A stretch of 44,232 bases of DNA from Marinifilaceae bacterium (GTDB lineage: Bacteria > Bacteroidota > Bacteroidia > Bacteroidales > Marinifilaceae), in NCBI GenBank assembly GCA_016936255.1, contig JAFGYE010000089.1, forward strand, positions 1-44,232, given 5' to 3'. Each line of letters begins with the position of its first letter. Position 1 is the stretch's first letter. Positions 8,671-16,004 of the stretch are shown here, one piece after another. The position numbers were made by a program, and so were the translations under genes. A model generated the notes under the pieces. It was not told where the DNA came from, searched no databases, and saw only the letters and a list, made by a program, of their open reading frames with translations.

Positions 8671-9921
8671 ATGAATCGACTACTATTTGTCAGTATTGCA
8701 TTATTAAGTGTTCTCACTCAGTGCAAAACAGAAATACAAAAAAGCGAATGGCGTGGACCAAATAGATCTGGTGTTTATGAAGAAACTGGATTGCTAAAGG
8801 AATGGCCGGAGGAAGGTCCTAAAATGCTTTGGCATCTGGATAGTATTCCTACAGGTTATTCTTCAGCTGCAATCGCTCACAATACTGTTTACCTTACCGG
8901 ATTAAAGGACTCTATGGATTACTTGGTGGCCATTAATATGGAAGGAAAATTAAAATGGCAAATTCCTTATGGCCGTGGATGGGATGCATCATTTGTTGAT
9001 TCCCGTTGTACTCCAACGATTGAGGATGAAAGAATTTATCTGTCGAGCGGAAGAGGGGATTTAGCCTGTGTAAATGCTCTTTCCGGAGAGCTGATTTGGC
9101 AGAAAAAGGCCAATGAAATATTTGAAGGAGAGTGCGGGGAATGGGGAATTTCTGAATCATTGCTCCTATACAAGGATTTGGTTTTTTATACTCCTTGCGG
9201 AAAAAAAACAACGATGATTGCGTTGAATAAAATGACCGGAGAAACCGTTTGGGAATCGAAAAGTTTAGATGATAAATCCGCCTATGTTTCTCCTCTTTTA
9301 ATTGATAGAAATGGCAAGAAACAAATCGTAACTGTAACAGAAAACAATGCAATAGGTGTTAATCCCGAAAATGGAAATATTGATTGGCAATTCGATTACG
9401 GCAGTTATGCCGCCGGAGAATGGAAAGCCAATATCAATACCAATACTCCATTGTACAAAAATGGAAAAATATTTATAACCAATGGTTACGATCATCATTC
9501 AGTAATGCTGGATTTAAATGAAGAAGCCTCTGAGGTTGAACTTTCGTATGTAGATTCATTATTGGATGTTCATCATGGAGGAGCTGTTCTGCTGGATGGT
9601 TATATATACGGTGCAAATTGGATCAATAATAGAAACGGATATTGGGTTTGCATGGAATGGGAAACAGGTAAGAAAATGTATGAGACTGAGTGGGAGAATA
9701 AAGGATCCATTATTTCGGCAGAAGGTATGCTTTATTGCTATGATGAGAAAGATGGTAATGTAGCCTTGGTAAAGGCAGACCCGAAAGAATTTAAAGTAAT
9801 AAGTTCGTTTAAAGTACCATACGGTAAGGGTCCTTATTGGGCTCATATGGTAATTAATAATGGTGTATTATATGTTCGTCATGCAACAGCAATAATGGCC
9901 TATTCTATTAAAATAAACTAA
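8671..9921 (+). CDS. PQQ-type beta-propeller lipoprotein B
   Basis: A 416-residue paralogue of propeller A with a lipoprotein signal (lipobox LTQC, lipidated C19). It shares the N-terminal EWRGPNRSGVY signature, EWPEEGPKMLW, repeated TG-x-x-x-W blade ends, and the C-terminal HMVINNGVLYVRH...YSIKIN region. The CTPGG motif of A is YTPCG here and SAYCSP is SAYVSP, so the two conserved cysteines of A are rearranged. No acidic surface-export signal follows the lipidated Cys (KTEIQ), so an inward, periplasm-facing position is likelier than the cell surface; this is inference. It begins 25 bp after A and ends 25 bp before C, so the three are surely cotranscribed tandem duplicates. Confidence 0.85.
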   Translation: MNRLLFVSIALLSVLTQCKTEIQKSEWRGPNRSGVYEETGLLKEWPEEGPKMLWHLDSIPTGYSSAAIAHNTVYLTGLKDSMDYLVAINMEGKLKWQIPYGRGWDASFVDSRCTPTIEDERIYLSSGRGDLACVNALSGELIWQKKANEIFEGECGEWGISESLLLYKDLVFYTPCGKKTTMIALNKMTGETVWESKSLDDKSAYVSPLLIDRNGKKQIVTVTENNAIGVNPENGNIDWQFDYGSYAAGEWKANINTNTPLYKNGKIFITNGYDHHSVMLDLNEEASEVELSYVDSLLDVHHGGAVLLDGYIYGANWINNRNGYWVCMEWETGKKMYETEWENKGSIISAEGMLYCYDEKDGNVALVKADPKEFKVISSFKVPYGKGPYWAHMVINNGVLYVRHATAIMAYSIKIN

Positions 9922-9946
9922 TATTGTGAAAACTAATTCAAGCTTA

Positions 9947-11170
9947 ATGAAACTAATTAATATTCTTATTGTCGTGTTTAGTTCTTTATTACTAGTTCAG
10001 TGTAAGAATGCAGCTCAGCAAAGCGAATGGCGCGGTCCGCATAGAAATGGAATTTATTCAGAAACCAATCTGCTTAAAGTTTGGCCGGAAAATGGACCTG
10101 AGATTTTGTGGAAGTTTGAGGATTTAGGATTAGGTTATTCTTCCGCGGCTGTTACAGATGAAAAGGTATACACTACAGGAACCATCGATAGTATGAGCTA
10201 TATTTTCTCTTTCGATTTAAGTGGTAATTTAATCTGGAAAAAGGAATATGGTAAAGAATGGTCAGAGAATTTCCCTGGTGGACGTTCAACACCTCAGATT
10301 TATGATGGAAAAGGATATTTACTGAGTGGATTAGGAAAACTCATCTGTTTTGATGCTGAAAAGGGGGATTTTATTTGGACCAAGGATCTATTTCGTGATT
10401 TCGACGGGCAAAACGTTTTCTATGGAATTACTGAGAATTTGTTAATTGATGACGACAAGTTAATTTGTACGCCAGGTGGTGTTGACGCAAATGTAATTGC
10501 ATTGCACAAAGATACCGGAGATCTTATGTGGAAGAGTGCAGGAGTGGGTGAGAAAAGTGCTTATTGTTCTCCTTTGATAATCACGTATAAAGAAAAAAAA
10601 TACTTGATTACCAATACTGCGAAGTCATTGATATCCATCGATCCGGATAATGGCAAATTAATGTGGAGTTATGAATTAAAGTATCCTCATGGTATTCATG
10701 GTAATACGCCGATTTATAAGGATGGCTATGTATTTACTATGAATGGTTGGGGATTTGGAAGCGTAATGCTAAAGATAAAAGATGACGGACAAGCGGTAGA
10801 AGAGGTTTGGACAAGTGGCTTATTCGATTTAGAGCATGGCGGTGCAGTTTTGATTGATGAGAATTTATTTGGAACAGATTATACGACGAAGAGTTTTTCT
10901 TGTGTTGATATGAAAACCGGTGAGGTGAGGAAAACGGTGAAAGATTTGGCTCCTGGTACCGTGATTGCTGCCGATGGTATGATTTATTGTTACGCTTATT
11001 CTGGTGAATTGGCATTAATTCAACCTATGGCGAATGGTTTTGAGGTAGTGAGTCGTTTCCATGTTCCGGGGATGAAGAGGGATCATATTGCTCATCCTGT
11101 TATTAAAGATGGGAAGATGTATATTAGATATGCCAATGGAATGTATGTGTATTCAATAGCGAATACCTGA
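9947..11170 (+). CDS. PQQ-type beta-propeller lipoprotein C
   Basis: A third tandem propeller paralogue. The frame is open from a GTG at 9926, but the ATG at 9947 gives a clean lipoprotein signal with lipobox LLVQC (C19), so I start there (407 residues). It has the EWRGPHRNGIYSETNLL signature, CTPGG, EKSAYCSP, and repeated blades ending in W (LMWKSAG, LMWSYEL). The ending HPVIKDGKMYIRY...VYSI matches A, B and G. As in the siblings, no classical PQQ-dehydrogenase catalytic disulfide and no CxxCH haem motif is seen. It may be a scaffold or an electron-accepting or dehydrogenase subunit facing the periplasm. Gap to the next gene is 74 bp. Confidence 0.85.
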   Translation: MKLINILIVVFSSLLLVQCKNAAQQSEWRGPHRNGIYSETNLLKVWPENGPEILWKFEDLGLGYSSAAVTDEKVYTTGTIDSMSYIFSFDLSGNLIWKKEYGKEWSENFPGGRSTPQIYDGKGYLLSGLGKLICFDAEKGDFIWTKDLFRDFDGQNVFYGITENLLIDDDKLICTPGGVDANVIALHKDTGDLMWKSAGVGEKSAYCSPLIITYKEKKYLITNTAKSLISIDPDNGKLMWSYELKYPHGIHGNTPIYKDGYVFTMNGWGFGSVMLKIKDDGQAVEEVWTSGLFDLEHGGAVLIDENLFGTDYTTKSFSCVDMKTGEVRKTVKDLAPGTVIAADGMIYCYAYSGELALIQPMANGFEVVSRFHVPGMKRDHIAHPVIKDGKMYIRYANGMYVYSIANT

Positions 11171-11244
11171 TACCTAAAGGCGTAATTTACTTTGGCAGAT
11201 GTTGATGGAATCTGCAAAAAAATAAATTGATATTATAATTGAAT

Positions 11245-12669
11245 ATGCTGTCGAAAAGGAGCGAAAAAGGATTAATTCTCTTGTCTGTTGTTATAGCAGG
11301 CATATTGTTTATGTATTGGTTGGCTTACAATCCTGTAAAGGATATTCATGCAAGTATCCCGGGAATGGATAATCGTCCCGAACAAACGGAATCTTCTGAA
11401 AGAATTTTGATAGGAGAAGGATTTGATCTTTATTCTGAATATTCTTCAGATTTAACTGGGAAATGGACTCAATTTCGAGGAGCAAATTCTGATAATATTT
11501 CAACTGATAATACGAAGCTAATTAGTAATTGGGGAACCGGGCTCAAAATAGACTGGCAGGTTGAGTTGGGGGAAGGACATGCTGCGCCCGTTGTGTATAA
11601 TGGAAAGGTTTATGTTCTCGATTACGACGAAGTGAAAAAAGCGGATGCCTTGCGTTGTTTTTCTCTGGAAACAGGAGCGGAGCTTTGGCGCAGATGGTAC
11701 AGGGTTCATATCAAGCGAAATCATGGAATGTCCAGAACTGTTCCGGCAATTAACGATAAATATTTGGTAACAATGGGACCTCGATGCCATGTTATGTGCA
11801 CCGATCCTAACACAGGTGAATTTCTATGGGGACTTGATCTGGTTAAAGAATATATGGCAGAGATACCGTTTTGGTATACCGGCCAGTGTCCTGTACTTGA
11901 TGACAATACGGTTATTCTTGCTCCGGGGGGAAAATCGTTGCTAATTGCGGTAGATTGTGCTACAGGGAAAGTCCTTTGGGAAACTCCGAATCCGGATAAT
12001 TGGCAAATGTCTCATTCATCGGTTATGCCGATGACTTTAGATGGGAAAAAAATGTGGGTTTATGCGGCTGTTGGAGGAATTGTTGGTGTATCTGGTGAAG
12101 GGGATGATATTGGACAAATTCTGTGGAAAACAAAAGATTTTTCTCCGTCCGTAGTTGCTCCATCGCCTGTTGTACTGAAAAACGGCAAAATATTCATGAC
12201 TGCTGGTTATGGTGCAGGTTCAATTTTATTTCAGGTTAAAAAGAGTAGAAATTCATATGAAGTGGCTACGCTTCAAAAATTCAAGCCGAAAGACGGTGTT
12301 GCATCCGAGCAGCAAACACCTATTGTTTACAAAGATCGTATGTTCGCGATCTTACCTAAGGATGCTGGTGGAATGAGGAATCGGTTTGTTTGCTGTGATC
12401 CAAATGATTGTACAAAGATTTTGTGGACAAGCGGAACGAATGATCGTTTTGGTTTGGGGCCTTATATGATTGCTGATGGTAAGTTTTTTATTTTGAAAGA
12501 TGATGGTACTTTGACTATCGCCAAAGCAAGCACTGAAAAGTTTGAGTTGCTGGATAAAACGAAAGTTCTGGATGGTCATGATGCATGGGGGCCTTTGGTG
12601 GTTGCCGATGGCAGATTATTGATGCGTGATGCCAAGCACCTTTTGTGTATCGATATTAGAGCAAATTAA
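11245..12669 (+). CDS. Membrane-anchored PQQ-type beta-propeller protein D
   Basis: About 474 residues from the ATG at 11245 (the frame also begins at a TTG at 11239). One N-terminal transmembrane or uncleaved signal segment (GLILLSVVIAGILFMYW) is followed by a linker of about 55 residues and then a propeller that starts with WTQFRGANSDNIS, a more divergent version of the WRG signature. Blades such as TGELFLWGLDL-like and TGKVLWETP support PQQ_2 repeats. Cysteines C-x2 patterns occur late (RFVCCDPNDC, a vicinal Cys pair near residue 390), which its siblings lack. It seems to be the inner-membrane-anchored version of the set, likely close to the NapH-like membrane protein encoded downstream. 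Confidence 0.8.
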   Translation: MLSKRSEKGLILLSVVIAGILFMYWLAYNPVKDIHASIPGMDNRPEQTESSERILIGEGFDLYSEYSSDLTGKWTQFRGANSDNISTDNTKLISNWGTGLKIDWQVELGEGHAAPVVYNGKVYVLDYDEVKKADALRCFSLETGAELWRRWYRVHIKRNHGMSRTVPAINDKYLVTMGPRCHVMCTDPNTGEFLWGLDLVKEYMAEIPFWYTGQCPVLDDNTVILAPGGKSLLIAVDCATGKVLWETPNPDNWQMSHSSVMPMTLDGKKMWVYAAVGGIVGVSGEGDDIGQILWKTKDFSPSVVAPSPVVLKNGKIFMTAGYGAGSILFQVKKSRNSYEVATLQKFKPKDGVASEQQTPIVYKDRMFAILPKDAGGMRNRFVCCDPNDCTKILWTSGTNDRFGLGPYMIADGKFFILKDDGTLTIAKASTEKFELLDKTKVLDGHDAWGPLVVADGRLLMRDAKHLLCIDIRAN

Positions 12670-12763
12670 AAGGATAGACAGATGAAACGGCCTTATTTAT
12701 TAAACAGAAGGATGAGTGTAATTTGGAAGTTCTATATGGCAAGTGAAAACAAATTATAATCAT

Positions 12764-13726
12764 ATGAAAAATAAATTGATATTATGGCTTTTGGTAGTTT
12801 TACTACTTGTTGTTGTTGCTTTTATGGCAAAAGATCTTTTTATAAGTGAAAATAAGCCACAGGAAAATGTTTATGAATATGATTTGAAAGAATTACGAAA
12901 GGTTGATTCATCAAAAATTAGTCATAAAGAAGTAAAACAAATTAAGATTCAGGCCAACGGGCTTTATGGGATTGCAGTTGATGGCAAAGATCAGATTTAT
13001 GTGAGTACCGATGAAAATATATTGGTTTTAGATTCAGATGGAAAACAAATCAATTCATTAAAAGTGAAAGGTAATGCCCGATGCCTAACGGTAGCGGAAA
13101 ATGGAAATATTTTGGTTGGTCTGGGCAATCGTGTCGATATCAGAAAACCGGATGGAAGTTTGCGAAACAGCTTTGTAGTTGCGGGTGGAAAGGCATTTAT
13201 TACTTCAATTGCTATTGATGGAGACAATGTTTACGTAGCTGATGCAGGACAAAAGATTGTACATCATTACAATATTGAAGGAGAGAAAATAAACGAAATT
13301 GGTGGAAAAAATCCAGAGGCAGGAATCAAAGGTTTTGTGATTCCAAGTCCGTATTTTGATTTATTGATGGGCAGACAAGGCGAACTTTGGGTTGTAAATC
13401 CGGGCAGACATGCTTTCGAAGCCTACAATTCCAGCGGAGAGCAAATTTCCTCATGGGAACGAACTTCTATGAGTTTGGAAGGTTTTAGCGGTTGTTGCAA
13501 TCCTTCCAATGCTGCAATGCTTTCTGACGGTTCATTTGTAACGGCAGAGAAAGGGCTGGAAAGAGTTAAAATTCATTTGCCTTCCGGTGATTTTAAATCG
13601 GTTGTTGCGGTTCCTGAATTATTTGAAGAAGGAACAGTCGGTATTGACCTTGCAGTTGATTCTAAGGATAGGATTCTGGTTTTGGATCCTGTACAGAAAA
13701 TGATACGAATATTTGAAGCAAAATAA
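12764..13726 (+). CDS. NHL/six-bladed beta-propeller membrane-anchored protein with vicinal cysteines
   Basis: About 320 residues from the ATG at 12764 (a GTG at 12743 is in frame but less likely). A single N-terminal hydrophobic anchor (LILWLLVVLLLVVVAFM) is followed by NHL-like repeats (GIAVDGKDQIYVS, LVLDSDGKQI, DNVYVADAGQ, GELWVVNPG, DSKDRILVLD), giving an extracytoplasmic propeller. A GFSGCCNPSN motif puts two adjacent cysteines at about residues 244-245, followed by a GSFVTAEKG-x-x-RVK strand. Its gene is 3 bp upstream of the Tat Cys4 mini-protein and in tight linkage with the Tat ferredoxin and NapH-like genes, which suggests it is a partner of that electron-transfer module. A structural or electron-transfer role is inferred; no enzyme activity is evident. 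Confidence 0.75.
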   Translation: MKNKLILWLLVVLLLVVVAFMAKDLFISENKPQENVYEYDLKELRKVDSSKISHKEVKQIKIQANGLYGIAVDGKDQIYVSTDENILVLDSDGKQINSLKVKGNARCLTVAENGNILVGLGNRVDIRKPDGSLRNSFVVAGGKAFITSIAIDGDNVYVADAGQKIVHHYNIEGEKINEIGGKNPEAGIKGFVIPSPYFDLLMGRQGELWVVNPGRHAFEAYNSSGEQISSWERTSMSLEGFSGCCNPSNAAMLSDGSFVTAEKGLERVKIHLPSGDFKSVVAVPELFEEGTVGIDLAVDSKDRILVLDPVQKMIRIFEAK

Positions 13727-13729
13727 ACG

Positions 13730-13936
13730 ATGATCAACAGAAGAGAATTTTTAAGAAATGGATTCAGAGGCTTGCTTTTAGGAGGTTTGGCTGTGATGAG
13801 CGGAACTCTGATTCTTCGAAATTACGGAGGTGAAGAAGCTTCATGCGATTTTGATTTTCTATGCAAAGGCTGCGATAAACTAAGTGCTTGCCGACTTCCG
13901 GAAGGTGTAAAGTTTAGAACGAAGCTTTCAAAATAA
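13730..13936 (+). CDS. Twin-arginine signal mini-protein with a four-cysteine cluster
   Basis: A 68-residue protein whose N-terminus INRREFLRNGFRG is a twin-arginine export signal followed by a short hydrophobic stretch (GLLLGGLAVMSG). The small mature part has four cysteines, C39, C45, C48 and C54, spaced C-x5-C-x2-C-x5-C, fitting one metal site or Fe-S cluster; Tat export implies it folds, perhaps with cofactor, before crossing the membrane. It begins 3 bp after the NHL propeller gene and ends 12 bp before the Tat ferredoxin gene, so its role is probably as a small electron carrier or cluster-bearing subunit of that complex. I do not recognise a named family. Confidence 0.7.
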   Translation: MINRREFLRNGFRGLLLGGLAVMSGTLILRNYGGEEASCDFDFLCKGCDKLSACRLPEGVKFRTKLSK

Positions 13937-13948
13937 TTTGATTGAACA

Positions 13949-14518
13949 ATGATGGAAAATAAGAAGAATCGAAGAGACTTTCTCAATACCTGTTTTCGTT
14001 TTGCAGCGGGAGCTAGTATTGCGGGTGTTGCAGGAGTTTTGGCGGCAAAAAGCCAAAAAGGAGATTTTCTTTGGCAGTTAGATCCTGCAAAATGCACGCA
14101 ATGCGGACGTTGTGCTACTAGTTGTGTGGTGACACCTTCGGCAGTGAAATGCATTCATGTTTACGATATGTGTGGCTATTGTGATTTGTGTGGAGGATAT
14201 TTTCGTCCAAATGTAAAGAATTTATCAACCGGCGCCGAAAATCAGCTTTGTCCTACCGGAGCAATCAAACGATCTTATGTGGAAGATCCGTTTTTCAAAT
14301 ATGAAATTATTGATGAGCTGTGTATTGGTTGTGGAAAATGTGTGAAGGGCTGTGGTGCATTTGGAAACGGTTCATTGCAGCTTCAGGTTAGTCACGATCT
14401 TTGTGTGAATTGCAATCAGTGCGCCATTGCCAGAGATTGTCCTTCTGATGCATTTTCAAGAGTGCCAATTGAGCAAGCCTATAAGTTTGCCGGTTTTAAA
14501 ACAAATAAAAAAATATAA
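13949..14518 (+). CDS. Tat-exported polyferredoxin (NapG/MauM-like)
   Basis: A 189-residue iron-sulfur protein with a twin-arginine signal (NRRDFLNTCFRF, hydrophobic GASIAGVAGVLAA). Mature cysteine sets are C49-C52-C55-C59, C75-C78-C81 with C68 and C101 nearby, C125-C128-C131-C135, and C152-C155-C158-C164, enough for about four [4Fe-4S] clusters. The layout resembles periplasmic NapG/MauM-type ferredoxins that pair with membrane NapH-like proteins; here the NapH-like gene starts 9 bp downstream. It should carry electrons on the periplasmic side between the membrane polyferredoxin and the propeller proteins. The direction of flow is not shown by sequence. No napA nitrate reductase or methylamine dehydrogenase gene is present, so neither classical partner applies. 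Confidence 0.85.
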   Translation: MMENKKNRRDFLNTCFRFAAGASIAGVAGVLAAKSQKGDFLWQLDPAKCTQCGRCATSCVVTPSAVKCIHVYDMCGYCDLCGGYFRPNVKNLSTGAENQLCPTGAIKRSYVEDPFFKYEIIDELCIGCGKCVKGCGAFGNGSLQLQVSHDLCVNCNQCAIARDCPSDAFSRVPIEQAYKFAGFKTNKKI

Positions 14519-14527
14519 TCGATCACA

Positions 14528-15793
14528 ATGAAGAAAAGCTTAGCCTTTATCTCTTTACTGATATTTTTTGTAGGAATGGAATTTGCAGCCTTTTCACAAC
14601 AGCAGCGTTTCCCTAAACCCGAATTTGAATCAGGTTACACACAGCCGGTTACATCAATGCCGGTACCACGTGATGGAATGTTCGCTTTATTGGATGTATT
14701 GGTGTTAATTGCAGCTCTTAGCCTGATTACCTGGTTTATCTTAAAGAAAAGATCGAGAACCGGAGTCGTTGCAGTATCCATTTTTTCCATTTTATATTTT
14801 GGTTTTTTCAGGGAAGGATGTGTCTGTTCTGTGGGTTCCGTTCAGAATGTTGTTCTGGCCTTATTCAATCCTGGTTATCACATTCCTTTATCTGCTTTGG
14901 CATTTTTTGTGATTCCTTTAATTTATACATTGTTTTTCGGCAGAACATTTTGTGCCGGTGTTTGTCCGCTCGGAGCAGTGCAAGATGTCTTTTTGATGCG
15001 TCCTGTAACTTTAAAAAAGTGGTTGCAGAAAGCATTGGGTTTGATTCCATTCATCTATTTGGGATTATCTGTTTTATATGCAGCTACAGCAACCGACTTT
15101 ATTATTTGCAGGTACGACCCATTCGTGGGGATTTTCAGATTCAATGCAACATTTTTCATGTTTGCCATAGGAGCAGCTTTTTTACTAATCAGCATTTTTA
15201 TAGCAAGACCTTATTGTCGGTTTTTCTGTCCATATGGTGTTATTTTGAATTTAGTAAGCAGAGTTTCCAAAAATCATTTGACCATAACACCTTCCAATTG
15301 CATTCAATGCAAACTTTGTGAGAACTCATGTCCTTTGGATGCCATCAACAAACCTGTTGATGTGAAACAAATGGAAAACAAGAGATCTGCTACGCGAAGG
15401 TTTATTCTATTGAGTTTAATTATTCCTGCATTAATGATAGTTGGCGGATGGACAGGTGCAAATTTTCATGAAAATCTGGCAAAAGTAAATTCTAAAGTTC
15501 GTTTGGCAGATGAAATGCTTCATTTCGATTCAAAAACGATGAAAGAAAGTCTGGAAATTGAAGGATTCAGAACTTCAGGAAAGCCAGTTGAGCAATTGTA
15601 TTTGGAAGCTTCGGATATTGTAAAACAGTTTTATTACGGCGGTTGGATTCTCGGTTCTTTTATTGGTTTGGTTATTGGTTTGGCCTTATCCGGATTGTCA
15701 ACTTACCGATATAGAGAAGATTATACGCCTGACAAAGGTGACTGTGTGAGTTGTGCGCGCTGTTTGAAATATTGTCCTGTGGAAAAGGATTAG
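14528..15793 (+). CDS. NapH/RdxA-like membrane polyferredoxin
   Basis: A 421-residue inner-membrane iron-sulfur protein with about five to six transmembrane segments (near 55-72, 80-94, 120-137, 172-186, 208-226, and 292-308, 372-390). It has the NapH/NosR hallmarks FGRTFCAGVCPLG (C142, C146) and ARPYCRFFCPYG (C230, C234), plus GCVCSVGSVQN (C98, C100), which looks like an additional copy of that motif. A [4Fe-4S] ferredoxin motif follows at C258-C261-C264-C268 and a final one at the C-terminus, C406-C409-C412-C416. Proteins of this family pass electrons across the membrane, often from the quinol or NADH side to a periplasmic ferredoxin. The C-terminus, cytoplasmic or periplasmic, could contact the NuoEF-like protein. 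The signal peptide-like N-terminus ends at SQQQ. Confidence 0.88.
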   Translation: MKKSLAFISLLIFFVGMEFAAFSQQQRFPKPEFESGYTQPVTSMPVPRDGMFALLDVLVLIAALSLITWFILKKRSRTGVVAVSIFSILYFGFFREGCVCSVGSVQNVVLALFNPGYHIPLSALAFFVIPLIYTLFFGRTFCAGVCPLGAVQDVFLMRPVTLKKWLQKALGLIPFIYLGLSVLYAATATDFIICRYDPFVGIFRFNATFFMFAIGAAFLLISIFIARPYCRFFCPYGVILNLVSRVSKNHLTITPSNCIQCKLCENSCPLDAINKPVDVKQMENKRSATRRFILLSLIIPALMIVGGWTGANFHENLAKVNSKVRLADEMLHFDSKTMKESLEIEGFRTSGKPVEQLYLEASDIVKQFYYGGWILGSFIGLVIGLALSGLSTYRYREDYTPDKGDCVSCARCLKYCPVEKD

Positions 15794-15797
15794 GTAA

Positions 15798-15996
15798 AAC
15801 CTGACAGAGTCGAAGACCTGTAAGTGTTTAATTGAATGATAAGATTTTGTGGTGAAAAGAAGGATTAACCACAAAGGAAAACAAAGGAAAGCACGAAGCA
15901 GCACAAAGTAAAAAGAAGAATTAATCAGGTAGAGAAACCTGACAGAGTCGAGGAACTGTAAGCGTTTAATTGAATGATAAGATTTTGTGGTAAAAA
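15798..15996. repeat. 61-bp direct repeat (15798-15858 and 15936-15996)
   Basis: Two near-identical copies, 138 bp apart, begin AACCTGACAGAGTCGA and end GATTTTGTGGT; they differ at only a handful of positions. Between them lies a purine-rich segment with CCACAAAGG/ACAAAGG motifs. The repeat occupies the gap between the NapH-like gene and propeller E and belongs to the CTGACAG intergenic family described at 23677. Confidence 0.85.
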
Positions 15997-16004
15997 ATTG
16001 ATCT

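Noticed and set aside
12682-12759. A 25-codon open frame between propeller D and the NHL propeller gene
   Set aside because: It starts with ATG and ends in TAA, but has no family features, overlaps the likely leader of the NHL gene and has no support beyond being open.
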